Source: Burkholderia thailandensis E264
GTDB lineage: Bacteria; Pseudomonadota; Gammaproteobacteria; Burkholderiales; Burkholderiaceae
DNA: 64,000 nucleotides
Direction: 5' to 3'
Assembly (NCBI RefSeq): GCF_000012365.1
Contig: NC_007651.1
Location: 992,001 to 1,056,000, forward strand
Shown here in pieces: positions 19,393-29,010 of this stretch. Position 1 is the stretch's first letter; each line of letters begins with the position of its first letter. Below the pieces are notes generated by a model. It saw only the letters and a program-made list of their open reading frames with translations, searched no databases and had not been told where the DNA came from. The position numbers and the translations under genes were made by a program.

Positions 19393-20005
19393 CATCTCCT
19401 CCATACCCTGTCAAAAAGTCAACCCAGAACTGCACAAGATGTCCGGCTTCATGCGCCGGACAAAATTGGGGTAACCAGAGAGACCGCGTGCAGCCGGTTC
19501 GGCGACGCACGTGAGCGAGCGGACGGGAGTGCCGTTGTGCGGGCCCGTGTGGCCGGGGAAGGCCTGCCGGGGTCTCCTGTCGTCATGAAGTAAAACTACA
19601 TTTCATGACTTTCGTTTTGCTACTTTGGTTACTAATTTAGCAAAAATACACTTTTGTGGCGATGAAAATCGTTGTTTGACTAGCACATGTCGCCAAATTG
19701 CCATAAACGTGTGCGGCATCGCGCCGGACGGCCATCGCCGAAACGGCCGGATGCCTTGCCCATCAAGGCACGCACGGAATCGGACGACATGGATCAAGGA
19801 TTGCCATTATTGACTCTGGAAAATCGTGCAGGTAGGTGCGCTTGCGTTGCTGGTGTCAGGAATTCGTCATGAAAACGACGACGGCGGACCGCATGCGCGT
19901 GCCGGTTCGCAACCCGGCGCAAGGCGGGCGACAGTGTGCCGGGCGGTGTGATGGCGCGATGGCATGACCGCGGGGAATCGGGCAAGCGCGGCTCGGTCTG
20001 CCGTG
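19393..20005. promoter_or_regulatory. Porin upstream region
   Basis: About 600 bases with no supported gene between the porin start and the LysR stop. The part from about 19585 to 19830 is AT-rich. An inverted repeat, TCATGAA and TTCATGA separated by 12 bases, spans 19583-19608 and could bind a regulator. Porin promoters in this group are usually osmotically controlled, but no OmpR consensus could be confirmed by eye. Confidence 0.4.
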
Positions 20006-20947
20006 TCAGCGCGCACCGCGCGCGGGCGGCGTGTCAGGCGCGGCGTCGAACAATTGCGTGCGAATCCAGCGATGCGCGTCGGTGCGCGCGTGCTTCGCGT
20101 GCGAATACACCTTCACCGTGTAACGCGGGATCTCGAACGGCGCGGCGAAGAGCCGGATCGGCGCCGCGTGCTGCAGCACCTCCGCCGCATGGCGCGGCAC
20201 CGTCATCAGCAATTCCGAATCGGCGACGATGAAGGGCGCCGCGAGCACGGTCGGCAACTGCACGGCGACTTGCCGCTCGAGGCCGAGCCGGTCGAGCACG
20301 TGATCGATCACGCCGCGCGTCTCGTTCCACGGCGTGACGACGACGTGTCGCGCCGCCAGATACTGCGCGAGGCTCAGGCGCCGCCGGACCGACGGATGGC
20401 GCTCGCTCGCGATCACGACGTAGTCGTCGGTGAACCAGTCGAAGCTTTCGATGCCGGGCGCGACCACGCCCGTTTCCTCGTGATAGCCGAGCGCGAAGTC
20501 GATCCGGCCGGCCGCGAGATCCTCGGTCGCGATCTTGCGGCCCGAATAGACGATGCGAAAGCGCAATTGCGGGGCGACGCGCTGCATCGTCGAGATGAAC
20601 GCGGGCAGCACCGCGAACGCGGTGTAGTCGGTCGCGGCGAACACGAACGTGCGCGTGCTGCGCTGCGGCTCGAAGCGGTGCGCGCGCTGCATGCCTTTGG
20701 ACAGCACGTCGAGCGCCTCGCCGACCCAGCCCGCCATGTCTTCCGCGCGCACGGTCGGTTGCATCTCGTTGCCGAAGCGCACGAACAGCTCGTCGCCGAG
20801 CGCATCGCGCAGCCGTGCGAGCGCATGGCTCAGCGCGGACGGGCTGAGCGCGAGCTCGTTCGCCGCGGCCGTGACCGAGCGGCGGCGAAAGAGTGCGTCG
20901 AAGACGAGCAGCAGATTCAGATCGAGGCGGCGCAACAAGGGGTGCAT
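20006..20947 (-). CDS. LysR-type transcriptional regulator
   Basis: A 313-residue LTTR. The N-terminal winged helix-turn-helix (LDLNLLLVFDALFRRRSVTAAANELALSPSALSHAL, residues about 6-40, NodD/LeuO-like) is followed by a substrate-binding domain. The start at 20947 (MHPLLRRLDLN) matches the family better than the in-frame ATG 39 bases upstream. It is divergent from the GNAT gene at 21078 with a 130-base shared gap, where an LTTR box would be expected. The target may be that gene or itself. The ligand is unknown. Confidence 0.92.
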   Translation of the reverse strand: MHPLLRRLDLNLLLVFDALFRRRSVTAAANELALSPSALSHALARLRDALGDELFVRFGNEMQPTVRAEDMAGWVGEALDVLSKGMQRAHRFEPQRSTRTFVFAATDYTAFAVLPAFISTMQRVAPQLRFRIVYSGRKIATEDLAAGRIDFALGYHEETGVVAPGIESFDWFTDDYVVIASERHPSVRRRLSLAQYLAARHVVVTPWNETRGVIDHVLDRLGLERQVAVQLPTVLAAPFIVADSELLMTVPRHAAEVLQHAAPIRLFAAPFEIPRYTVKVYSHAKHARTDAHRWIRTQLFDAAPDTPPARGAR

Positions 20948-21077
20948 GATGTTCAACCGATGATGAAGAAAATGCACTTCGTGCATGATCGCTTCGAACG
21001 TAGCATGACGTTTTCGATCGCGCCAGCGTCATGCGCGGTGCGCCGTTTCATCACGATCAGGCCTGGAGGGCCGCCAC

Positions 21078-21575
21078 ATGGATATCCGGATTCGCGCAGC
21101 CGCGGCGGACGACGCCGCGCTGATCCTGCGCTTCATCAACGAACTCGCGATCTACGAAAGGGCCGAGGACCAGGTGGTCGCGACGGTCGAATCGATCGAT
21201 GCGAGCCTGTTTCGCGGGGCGCCGCCCGCACATGCGCTGATTTGCGAGGTCGACGGCGAGCCGGCCGGCTTCGCGGTTTATTTTTTCTCGTATTCGACGT
21301 GGCTAGGCCGACAGGGGTTGTATCTCGAGGATCTGTACGTGTCGCCGCGTTTTCGCGGCGTGGGCGCGGGCAAGCGTTTGCTGCACGCACTCGCGCGGAT
21401 CGCGGTGGAGAGCGGCTGCGGGCGCTTCGAATGGAGTGTGCTCGACTGGAACGCGCCCGCGATTCGCTTCTACGAGACGATCGGCGCGAGCGCGCAGAGC
21501 GAATGGGTGCGCTACCGGCTCGCGGGCGACGCGCTGCGCGCGTTCGCGGGCGCAGCGCCTGCGAACGCGATCTGA
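21078..21575 (+). CDS. GNAT-family N-acetyltransferase
   Basis: A 165-residue acetyl-CoA-dependent acetyltransferase. Motif B/A is seen as YLEDLYVSPRFRGVGAGKRLL (residues about 82-102), with the acetyl-CoA pyrophosphate loop R-G-V-G-A-G. The C-terminal WSVLDWNAPAIRFYETIGA is typical of the diamine/spermidine acetyltransferase-like branch. A GGAGGG Shine-Dalgarno precedes the ATG. The substrate is not known. It is divergent from the LysR regulator, which may control it. Confidence 0.9.
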   Translation: MDIRIRAAAADDAALILRFINELAIYERAEDQVVATVESIDASLFRGAPPAHALICEVDGEPAGFAVYFFSYSTWLGRQGLYLEDLYVSPRFRGVGAGKRLLHALARIAVESGCGRFEWSVLDWNAPAIRFYETIGASAQSEWVRYRLAGDALRAFAGAAPANAI

Positions 21576-21645
21576 CAATGCGATGGCGCCGCAGGGGAGG
21601 GCGGCGCGCCGTGCGCGGCTTCCGGCCGCCCGGCGCCCGATGCGC

Positions 21646-22425
21646 TTACTTGAGGCTGCCCGACAGGAACTGCTTCAGGCGCTCGCTCTTCGTGCCGCCG
21701 AACACGTCGGCGGGCGCGCCTTCTTCCTCGACGCGCCCCTGATGCAGGAACATCACGTGATTCGACACGTTGCGCGCGAAGCCCATCTCGTGCGTGACGA
21801 CGATCATCGTCCGGCCTTCCTCCGCGAGCTTCTGCATCACCTTCAGCACTTCGCCGACCAGCTCCGGATCGAGCGCCGACGTCGGCTCGTCGAACAGCAT
21901 CACGTCCGGGTGCATCGCCAGCGCCCGCGCAATCGCGACGCGCTGCTGCTGCCCGCCCGACAGGTGCGACGGATATTGCTTCTCCACGCGCGGCGCCAGG
22001 CCCACTTTTTCCAGATATTCGCGCGCGCGATCCTCCGCCTCGCGCTTCGATATCCCCAGCACGTGCACCGGCGCTTCCATCACGTTCTCCAGCACGTTCA
22101 TGTGCGCCCACAGATTGAAGTGCTGGAACACCATCGCGAGCTTCGTGCGCACGCGCTGGAGCTGCTTCGAATCGGCGGCCTTCAGCGCGCCTGTCTTGTC
22201 CTGCGCGGTGCGCACTTCCTCGCCGTCGACGAAGATGCGGCCCGCGTTCGGCTGCTCGAGGAAGTTGATGCAGCGTAGCATCGTGCTCTTGCCCGAGCCG
22301 GACGAGCCGATCACGCTGATCACGTCGCCCGCGTTCGCGCGCAGTGAGACGCCCTTCAAAACTTCGTTGTTGCCGTAGCGCTTGTGGAGATCGTCGACGA
22401 AGAGCTTGTGCATCTGGGTGTTCAT
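21646..22425 (-). CDS. hisP: ABC transporter ATP-binding protein for basic amino acids (HisP-like)
   Basis: The 259-residue ATPase energises uptake through the two permeases encoded upstream. It has Walker [11 protein letters not shown]-loop FQHFNLW, signature LSGGQQQR, Walker [13 protein letters not shown] and the H-loop VTHEMGF, and is the HisP/GlnQ polar amino-acid type. An alternative ATG at 22434 would add three residues. It is the distal gene of a four-gene minus-strand cluster: binding protein, two permeases, ATPase. Substrate assignment to histidine, lysine or arginine is by family resemblance. Confidence 0.92.
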   Translation of the reverse strand: MNTQMHKLFVDDLHKRYGNNEVLKGVSLRANAGDVISVIGSSGSGKSTMLRCINFLEQPNAGRIFVDGEEVRTAQDKTGALKAADSKQLQRVRTKLAMVFQHFNLWAHMNVLENVMEAPVHVLGISKREAEDRAREYLEKVGLAPRVEKQYPSHLSGGQQQRVAIARALAMHPDVMLFDEPTSALDPELVGEVLKVMQKLAEEGRTMIVVTHEMGFARNVSNHVMFLHQGRVEEEGAPADVFGGTKSERLKQFLSGSLK

Positions 22426-22447
22426 CTGAGGCATGTCCGGGCGAAAC

Positions 22448-23161
22448 TCATTTGCCTTGCGGGCGCAGATACGCGAGCCAGCGGCGCTCGGCGCGGCGGA
22501 ACAGCCACACGAGCGTAAACGAGATCGCGAGATAGAGGAGGGCGGCGATGCCGAACGCATGGAACGACATGTAGGTCGCCGAATTGACGTCGCGCGCGAT
22601 CTTCAGGATATCGGGCACGGTCGCCGTGAACGCGACCGTCGTCGCGTGCAGCATCAGGATCACTTCGTTGCTGTAGAGCGGCAGCGCGCGGCGCAGCGCC
22701 GACGGCAGCACGATCCGGCGATACAGCGTGAAGGTCGACATCCCGTAAGCCCGGGCCGCCTCGATCTCGCCGTACGACGTCGACTTGATCGCGCCCGCGA
22801 AGATCTCGGTCGTGTACGCGCAGGTGTTCAGCGTGAACGCGAGCAGCGTGCAGTTCATCCCGTCGCGGAAGAACGCGTCGAGCATCGGCGTGCCGCGCAC
22901 GGCCTGCAGGCTATAGAGGCCCGTGTAGCAGAGGAGCAGCTGCACGTAGAGCGGCGTGCCGCGGAACACGTACGTATAGAGCCAGACGGCGCCCGCGAGC
23001 CATTTCTTCTTCGACACGCGCGCGACCGCGAGCGGCACCGAAAGACAGAAGCCGATCCCGATCGACACGACGAGCAGCCACAGCGTGATCGCGAGGCCGG
23101 TGAAGCGATACCCGTCCGTATACAGGTAATTGCGCCAGTATTCTTGGATCAGTTCGATCAT
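22448..23161 (-). CDS. hisM: Amino-acid ABC transporter permease, HisM-like
   Basis: A 237-residue inner-membrane permease with about five helices. The cytoplasmic EAA loop is visible as [30 protein letters not shown], which contacts the ATPase. The N-terminal half ([30 protein letters not shown]) resembles HisM. It overlaps the HisQ-like gene by 4 bases (ATGA), so the two permease halves are translationally coupled and should form a heterodimer. Confidence 0.92.
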   Translation of the reverse strand: MIELIQEYWRNYLYTDGYRFTGLAITLWLLVVSIGIGFCLSVPLAVARVSKKKWLAGAVWLYTYVFRGTPLYVQLLLCYTGLYSLQAVRGTPMLDAFFRDGMNCTLLAFTLNTCAYTTEIFAGAIKSTSYGEIEAARAYGMSTFTLYRRIVLPSALRRALPLYSNEVILMLHATTVAFTATVPDILKIARDVNSATYMSFHAFGIAALLYLAISFTLVWLFRRAERRWLAYLRPQGK

Positions 23162-23847
23162 AGGTCAGCCTTGCGTACGCCCGTCGAATAACGCTTCTCG
23201 AGCCACATCAGCACGAAGTTCGAGATCGTCGTGATCGCGAGATAGATCGCGCCCGCAAGCAGCGTGAAGAAGAAGAACCGCAGCGTGCCCTTGCCCGCGT
23301 CCTGCGACGCCTTCACGACGTCGGCCAAGCCGATGATCGACACGAGCGCCGTCGACTTCACGAGCACTTGCCAGTTGTTGCCGATGCCGGGCAGCGCGAA
23401 GCGCATCATCTGCGGGAACATGATCCGCGCGAACACCTGCCAGTCCGTCATCCCGTACGCGCTGCCCGCCTCGAGCTGGCCGCGCGGCACCGACAGGAAC
23501 GCGCCGCGGAACGTCTCGGTGAAGTACGCGCCGTAGATGAAGCCGAGCACGAGCACGCCGGCCGCGAACGGATCGATGTCGATCTGATCCCAGTTCATCA
23601 GGTCGGTGAACTGGTTCAGCCAGATCTGCAGGCTGTAGAAGAGAAGCAGCATCAGCACGAGGTCCGGCACGCCGCGGATGAGCGTCGTGTAGAGCGTGCC
23701 GATGCCGTTCGAGATGCGGTTCCTCGACAGTTTCGCCGCCGCGCCGACGAGGCCGAGCAGGAACGACAGCGCGAGCGACAGCACCGCGAGCTTGACGGTC
23801 TGCCAGGTGCCGGAGAGTATCAGCGGGCCGTAGCCTTGAAGAAACAT
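23158..23847 (-). CDS. hisQ: Amino-acid ABC transporter permease, HisQ-like
   Basis: A 229-residue inner-membrane permease, partner of HisM. The N-terminus MFLQGYGPLILSGTWQTVKLAVLSLALSF and the EAA loop QLEAGSAYGMTDWQVFARIMFPQMMRFALP are characteristic of HisQ. Its start is about 210 bases downstream of the binding-protein gene, a gap large enough for a processing hairpin. Such a hairpin would allow more binding protein than permease, as known for related operons; this is inference. Confidence 0.92.
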   Translation of the reverse strand: MFLQGYGPLILSGTWQTVKLAVLSLALSFLLGLVGAAAKLSRNRISNGIGTLYTTLIRGVPDLVLMLLLFYSLQIWLNQFTDLMNWDQIDIDPFAAGVLVLGFIYGAYFTETFRGAFLSVPRGQLEAGSAYGMTDWQVFARIMFPQMMRFALPGIGNNWQVLVKSTALVSIIGLADVVKASQDAGKGTLRFFFFTLLAGAIYLAITTISNFVLMWLEKRYSTGVRKADL

Positions 23848-24057
23848 ATGTAGTCCTTGACGGCGCGTCGTGCGCGCCGCGAAAGACGCGCCCCGCGTGT
23901 TGCGCGAGACGCCCCGTGCGTATCATCGCCGTTCCGCTTTCGCGGGCCGCGCCGTCGCCTGCGATCGGGCAGGGCGGCGGCGCATTGCGGCGCGTGGTGT
24001 CGACCGCTGGTGCTGCGCGGGCCGCGCGCCGGTCACTCGGCGCGGCCCGCTCGGCGC

Positions 24058-24834
24058 TTACTTCGCCGAATAGACGCTGTACGGGAAGTACTTGCGCGAC
24101 AGCCTGTCGTACGTGCCGTCCTTGTGCATCGACGCGAGCGCGCGGTTGATCGCGTTCTTCAGGTCCGCGTCGTCCTTGCGCAAGCCCATCGCGGTGCCGT
24201 CGCCGAGCGTCTTCGGGTCCTTCACGGCCGGGCCCGCCCATGCGAAACCCTTGCCGCGCGGCGTGCGCAGGAAGCCGTAGTCGGCCTGGAACTCGTCTTG
24301 CAGCGTCGCGTCGAGACGGCCCGAGCCGAGATCGGCGTACACCTGATCCTGGTTCTGGTACGACACGATCGTCACGCCCTTCGGCTCCCAGTGCGCCTTC
24401 GCGAAAGTCTCCTGGGTCGAGCCCTGCTCGACGCCGACGCGCTTGCCTTTCAGCGACTCGACGCTCGGCAGGAGCGGCGAGCCCGCCTTCGCGATCATCC
24501 GCGCGGGCGCGTCGTACAGCTTGTCGGAGAAGTCGATCTGCTCGCGGCGCTTGTCGGTGACGGTCAGCGACGACACGATCACGTCGAATTTCTTCGCCTT
24601 CAGCGCGGGGATGATGCCGTCGAGATCCTGCGGCGTCCATGTGCACTTCGCGTTGATCCGCTTGCAGACCTCGTTCGCGAGATCGACGTCGAATCCGACG
24701 ATCTCGCCGCTCGGCGCGGTCGATTCGAACGGCGGATAGCTGGCGTCGACGCCGATCCGCACGGTCTTCCATTCCTTCGCGAAGGCGCCGCCCGCCGCAA
24801 GGGCGAGGGCTGCGCACAAGGCGAGCTTCTTCAT
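24058..24834 (-). CDS. Periplasmic basic amino-acid binding protein (HisJ/ArgT family)
   Basis: A 258-residue solute-binding protein. A signal peptide (MKKLALCAALALAAGGAFA) precedes KEWKTVRIGVDASYPPFES, the hallmark start of SBP family 3. Conserved ligand contacts are visible in FDVDLANEVC, VSSLTVTDKRREQIDFS and the GVEQGSTQE segment. It has the two-Cys pair (CKRINAKC) found in HisJ/LAO proteins. AAGAGGAACGAC precedes the ATG. It delivers ligand to the HisQ/HisM permeases encoded downstream. Histidine, lysine, arginine or ornithine are the likely ligands. Confidence 0.92.
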   Translation of the reverse strand: MKKLALCAALALAAGGAFAKEWKTVRIGVDASYPPFESTAPSGEIVGFDVDLANEVCKRINAKCTWTPQDLDGIIPALKAKKFDVIVSSLTVTDKRREQIDFSDKLYDAPARMIAKAGSPLLPSVESLKGKRVGVEQGSTQETFAKAHWEPKGVTIVSYQNQDQVYADLGSGRLDATLQDEFQADYGFLRTPRGKGFAWAGPAVKDPKTLGDGTAMGLRKDDADLKNAINRALASMHKDGTYDRLSRKYFPYSVYSAK

Positions 24835-25221
24835 GTCGTTCCTCTTCCTGACTTCCCCGGCCGCGCGGCCGGATGCGTCCGGGCATGCGCGCGCCGGGCG
24901 TATTCTAGGCGGCCAAAATTCGCGTTCGTCGATATCGGCTCGGCTCGGCTCGGCCTGGGGGCCTAGCGCCGTCGACGGCGGCCAAAAGCGCGGTATTTTA
25001 CCCGAACGCCGGCCGCGGCCCAGCAGAAACGATGCGGGCGAGCGCGACGCGCGCCGGGCGGGCGCGTCGGCCTCGCTTTGCTCGCCGGCGCGGCAGCGCG
25101 CGCGAATCGCGCGGACGATTGCATGGATCGGCGCAACGAACCGGTGCATTCACGCCGGATTGTTGCAGGTGCACGCGACCTCTACATTCGAGGCTGTCGA
25201 TATTTCTCAGTGGGAGGCGTC
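24835..25221. promoter_or_regulatory. Divergent region, amino-acid importer / pirin
   Basis: A 387-base gap with no gene. It contains four consecutive CGGCT/CGGCC pentamers at 24936-24955 and an exact 11-base direct repeat GGCGGCCAAAA at 24908-24918 and 24977-24987, spaced 69 bases apart. On the minus strand TAGAAT (24902-24907) and TAAAAT (24995-25000) are possible -10 elements for the binding-protein gene. The repeated decamer-like motif could be a regulator site. Confidence 0.4.
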
Positions 25222-25920
25222 ATGTTCGAGATCCGCCGCGCGGGCGATCGCGGCCATGCCAATCATGGCTGGCTCGATACTTGCCACAGCTTTTCGTTCG
25301 CCGACTATCGCGATCCCGAGCACGTGCACTTCGGCGCGCTGCGCGTGCTGAACGACGATCGCATCGCGCCGACGCGCGGCTTCGGCATGCATCCGCACCG
25401 CGACATGGAGATCGTCACGTACGTGCTCGAAGGCGCGCTCGCGCACCGCGACAGCATGGGCAACGGCTCGATCGTCCGGGCGGGCGACGTGCAGCGGATG
25501 AGCGCGGGCACGGGGATCGTGCACAGCGAATACAACGCGTCGCGGGACGCGCCGCTGCATCTGCTGCAGATCTGGCTGCTGCCGACCGAGCCGGGCGGCC
25601 GGCCCGGCTATCAGGAGGCGCGCTTCGCCGACGTCGACAAACGCGGCCGGCTGCGGCTCGTCGCGTCGCCCGACGGGCGCGACGGGGCGGTGTCGGTGCG
25701 CTCGGACGCGTCGATCTATGCGGCGCTCGTCGACGGCGCCGAGCGCGCCGAGTTCGCGCTGCCGGCCGGCCGGCGCGCGTACGTGCATGTCGCGCGCGGC
25801 AGCGTGGAGGTGAACGGCGAGGCGCTCGCGGCGGGCGACGGCGCGCGGATCGCCGACGTCGGGACCGTCGTGTTCGAGCGCGGCGAGCATGCGGAGGTGT
25901 TGCTGTTCGATCTCGCGTGA
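25222..25920 (+). CDS. Pirin-family bicupin protein (YhhW-like)
   Basis: A 232-residue pirin. The N-terminal cupin has the metal-binding motif HPHRDMEIVTYVLEGALAHRD (His, His, Glu) and the pirin hallmark GTGIVHSEYN. E. coli YhhW and human pirin with this fold have quercetinase activity, but the physiological role is open. The ATG at 25222 follows a GGGAGG Shine-Dalgarno. It stands alone, divergent from the amino-acid importer. Confidence 0.92.
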   Translation: MFEIRRAGDRGHANHGWLDTCHSFSFADYRDPEHVHFGALRVLNDDRIAPTRGFGMHPHRDMEIVTYVLEGALAHRDSMGNGSIVRAGDVQRMSAGTGIVHSEYNASRDAPLHLLQIWLLPTEPGGRPGYQEARFADVDKRGRLRLVASPDGRDGAVSVRSDASIYAALVDGAERAEFALPAGRRAYVHVARGSVEVNGEALAAGDGARIADVGTVVFERGEHAEVLLFDLA

Positions 25921-26136
25921 CGCGGCGGGCGCGGTCGCGGCCTCACGCAGCCCGGATGCGGGTGGGGCCCGCCGGGGCGCGGGAGGAAGAGGGCGCGGCG
26001 CGAACGCGGCGGGCAGGGCCGCATCGATGCGACAACGCCGCGACCGGGCGTGAGCCGGACGCGGCGCCCGTTCGTCTCGACGGCGAGCGGCGGAGCCGCC
26101 GGTTCGGCGGGCGCCGCGAGGGCGCGCCGCCCGGCG

Positions 26137-26682
26137 TCACTGCTGCGGCGCAGGCGCCGACGCGCCCTTCGCCGCGCGCCGCTGCTCCCAGCGCTCCTTC
26201 ATCTTCGCGCGACGCGCTTCCATCTTCGAGAATTGCTGCTTGAGCGCGGTGCTGACCGTCGTCTTCTGCTGGTCGTCCAGGCCGTTATAGAAGGCGAGCC
26301 ACGCGGAAGCCGTCTGCTCGCGCAACTGCGCGTTCTGCTGCTCGGCCTGCTGGCGCGCCGCGTGCAGCGCGTTCAGGTCGAGGATCGGCTGGTTCTGCTG
26401 CGCCTGGAACTGCTGGCGCAGCGCGTCGTGGCTCTTGCGCATCGCGTCGCGGTTCTGCTTCATCGTGTTGACGGCGGCCTGCCATTGTTGCTCCTGCGCG
26501 GCGCTCAGGTTCAGCTTGCCGTGGATTTGCTGCATCATCATGAACGGGCCGCCTTCCATGCGGTGATGCTGGCCCGGGCCGCCCGGCGGCGGCATGTCGG
26601 GCGGCGCGGCGCGCGAGACGGCGCTGAACGACAGGGCGAGCACGGCGGCGGCGATGGCGAGGCGGGAAGTCTTCTTGTACAT
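26137..26682 (-). CDS. Spy/CpxP-like periplasmic protein
   Basis: A 181-residue exported protein: signal peptide to about residue 24 (AAAVLALSFSAVSRA), then a Pro/Gly/His-rich stretch, then a long all-alpha domain rich in Gln and charged residues. LNLSAAQEQQWQAAVNTMKQ resembles the LTxxQ motif of Spy/CpxP envelope-stress chaperones. Met-rich MMMQQ and His residues could bind metal. An AGGAG precedes the ATG. It is divergent from an OmpR/EnvZ-like pair, echoing the cpxP-cpxRA layout, which suggests that pair regulates it. That link is inference. Confidence 0.78.
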   Translation of the reverse strand: MYKKTSRLAIAAAVLALSFSAVSRAAPPDMPPPGGPGQHHRMEGGPFMMMQQIHGKLNLSAAQEQQWQAAVNTMKQNRDAMRKSHDALRQQFQAQQNQPILDLNALHAARQQAEQQNAQLREQTASAWLAFYNGLDDQQKTTVSTALKQQFSKMEARRAKMKERWEQRRAAKGASAPAPQQ

Positions 26683-26924
26683 CGAGCAACTCCTGTATCG
26701 GGAAAAATCCGGTGCTGCGGCCGGCTCGGCGCCTGGGCGTTCGCGCCCCGGCGCCCGCCGACATCCGGTAATGAGCAGCGTAGCCATACGCTGCCGCACC
26801 CGTGTTACGCGCGCCGCCGCCGCGATTACCGCGCATTACACTTCGCTTGCGCGGTAATCCGCAGTAACCCTTGCAGCAAATTGTTTCGCTCAGCCTCATC
26901 AACCCGCACGGTAAACTCCACGCC

Positions 26925-27650
26925 ATGACTACTCAGATCCTCATCGTCGACGACGACCAAGAACTGCGCGATCTGCTGCGCGATTACCTCGTGCGGCAGG
27001 GCATCGAGGTATCGGTGCTGCACGACGCCGCGTCGCTCGAGAAGCGCCTCGAGCGCGAGCGCCCCGATCTCATCGTGCTCGATCTGATGATGCCGGGCGT
27101 CGACGGCCTCACCGCGCTGCGCCAGTTGCGCGCGGCGGGCGACGACATTCCGGTGATCATGCTGACCGCGCGCGCGGACGACGTCGACCGGATCGTCGGC
27201 CTCGAGCTCGGCGCGGACGATTACCTCGGCAAGCCGTTCAACCCGCGCGAGCTGCTCGCGCGCGCGCAGGCGGTGCTGCGCCGCCGCCGCACGACGCCGT
27301 CGGCGGCGGCGCCCGAGCAGCGTGAGCCGTACGCGTTCGGCCGCTTCGTGCTGGACTTCCAGTCGCGCACGCTGTCGGTCGACAGCAAGCCGGCGACGCT
27401 GTCGAGCAGCGAATTCGCGCTCTTGAAGATCTTCGTCAACCATGCGCTGCGCACGCTGACCCGCGAGCGCCTGCTCGAGTTGCTGCACGGCCCGGAGTAC
27501 GACGGCACCGACCGCGGGATCGACGTGCAGGTCTGGCGCCTGCGCCGGATTCTCGAAACCGATCCGTCGACGCCGCGTTTCATCCAGACGGTGCGCGGGC
27601 GCGGCTACGTGTTCGTGCCGAACGGCGAGGCTCATGCGCAAACCCATTGA
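26925..27650 (+). CDS. OmpR/PhoB-family response regulator
   Basis: A 241-residue two-component regulator. The receiver domain has the acidic pair Asp10-Asp11, phospho-acceptor Asp53 (LIVLDLMMPG) and the conserved Lys in LGKPFNPREL. The C-terminal winged helix (about 140-235) ends RFIQTVRGRGYVFVP, typical of OmpR. The start at 26925 gives the canonical MTTQILIVDDD. Its last codons overlap the start of the sensor kinase by 17 bases, so they are co-translated. It is probably autoregulated and may control the divergent Spy-like gene. Confidence 0.93.
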   Translation: MTTQILIVDDDQELRDLLRDYLVRQGIEVSVLHDAASLEKRLERERPDLIVLDLMMPGVDGLTALRQLRAAGDDIPVIMLTARADDVDRIVGLELGADDYLGKPFNPRELLARAQAVLRRRRTTPSAAAPEQREPYAFGRFVLDFQSRTLSVDSKPATLSSSEFALLKIFVNHALRTLTRERLLELLHGPEYDGTDRGIDVQVWRLRRILETDPSTPRFIQTVRGRGYVFVPNGEAHAQTH

Positions 27651-28947
27651 TTCGCTGTTCGGGCGGCTCGCGCTCCTCGTCGTCGGCGTGCTGTTGTTGT
27701 CGCACTTCGCGTGGTACTTCGCGATCCGGCTCGAGCGCAATCAGTTCCAGACACGCTATGCGGTCGAGGAGGCGGCGTTCCTCGTCGACGCGGTGCGCCA
27801 GCACGCGGAGCGCTCGCCCGACCAGCCGCTGCCGTCGCGAGTGCGGCTCGTCGCGCCGGACAGCGGCGACGTGCCCGACGCGAACCTGGATTTGCCGACC
27901 CCGCTCAAGCGTTTCACGGACGACCTGCGCGACCGCCTGCCGGCCGGCTCGCAGGTGCGCATCGGCAGGCCGGGCCATCCGCCCGTGCTGTGGGTCAAGC
28001 AGCCGACCGATCGCGACTGGATCGTCGTGCCGGTTCAGCCGCTGCGGCCGCCGCGCTCGCTCGACCGGATGGTGCTCTGGCTCGCGTTGATCTTCTCGGC
28101 CGCGGTGATGGCGGCGCTCTTCGCCGCATGGCAGTTGCAGCAGCCGCTCAGCTCGCTCGCGCGCGCGGTCGCGCGTTTCGGCCGCGGAATGGCGGTGCCG
28201 CCGCTGCCCGAGCGCGGGCCGCGCGAGCTGCGCCAGCTCACGCACGGCTTCAACCAGATGGTTCAGCAGGTGTCGCGCGCGGAGAACGACCGCGCGGTGA
28301 TGCTGGCGGGCGTCGCGCACGACCTGCGCACGCCGCTCGCACGGATGAGGCTGCGCGCCGAGATGATGGACGACGCGCGGCTGCGCGACGGCGTCGTGCG
28401 CGACGTCGATTCGATGACGCACATCGTCGATCAATTCCTTGTGTTCGCGCACGGCGACGTCGACCGCAGCGAGGCCGTGCCCGTCGACCAGGCGTGCGAG
28501 CGGATCGCACGCACGTACCGCGCCGTGTCGCCGAACGCGCCCGGCGTGCGGACCGAGCTCGCGGCGGGGCCGGGCTTTCGCCTGCCGGCGGCGACGCTCG
28601 ACCGGGTGCTGTCGAACCTGCTCGACAATGCGCACGCATACGGCGCGCCGCCCGTCGTGATCTCGACCGCGCGCACCGCGGCGGGCTACACGCTGGCCGT
28701 CAGCGACCACGGCAAGGGCATCGCGCCGCGCGATCTCGCGGACGCGACGCGTCCGTTCGTGCGGCTCGATCCGGCGCGCGGCGGCAACGGGCACAGCGGC
28801 CTCGGGCTCGCGATCGTCGAGCGGCTCGTGCAGCGCACGGGTGGCACTTGCGAGATCGGCAACCGGGAAGAAGGGGGCCTGCGGGTCGCGATGACGTTTG
28901 CGTTCGACGTCGTGCCGAAGGCGGAGCCGCAGGCGGCGGCATCCTGA
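27634..28947 (+). CDS. EnvZ-like sensor histidine kinase
   Basis: A 437-residue inner-membrane kinase: helix 1 at about 10-30, a periplasmic sensor of about 110 residues, helix 2 at about 147-166, a HAMP segment, then the dimerisation/phosphorylation domain with His229 in GVAHDLRTPLARMRLR, the EnvZ-type H-box. The ATP-binding domain has the N-box NLLDNAHAYG, a G1 box DHGKGIAP and a G2 box GHSGLGLAIV. The input signal is unknown; by analogy with EnvZ/CpxA it could be osmotic or envelope stress. Confidence 0.93.
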   Translation: MRKPIDSLFGRLALLVVGVLLLSHFAWYFAIRLERNQFQTRYAVEEAAFLVDAVRQHAERSPDQPLPSRVRLVAPDSGDVPDANLDLPTPLKRFTDDLRDRLPAGSQVRIGRPGHPPVLWVKQPTDRDWIVVPVQPLRPPRSLDRMVLWLALIFSAAVMAALFAAWQLQQPLSSLARAVARFGRGMAVPPLPERGPRELRQLTHGFNQMVQQVSRAENDRAVMLAGVAHDLRTPLARMRLRAEMMDDARLRDGVVRDVDSMTHIVDQFLVFAHGDVDRSEAVPVDQACERIARTYRAVSPNAPGVRTELAAGPGFRLPAATLDRVLSNLLDNAHAYGAPPVVISTARTAAGYTLAVSDHGKGIAPRDLADATRPFVRLDPARGGNGHSGLGLAIVERLVQRTGGTCEIGNREEGGLRVAMTFAFDVVPKAEPQAAAS

Positions 28948-29010
28948 CGCGCCGCGGCGGGACGGCGCGGGATTCGCGGCGCCCGCCGCTGCCGCGCCGC
29001 GGGCGGCGGG

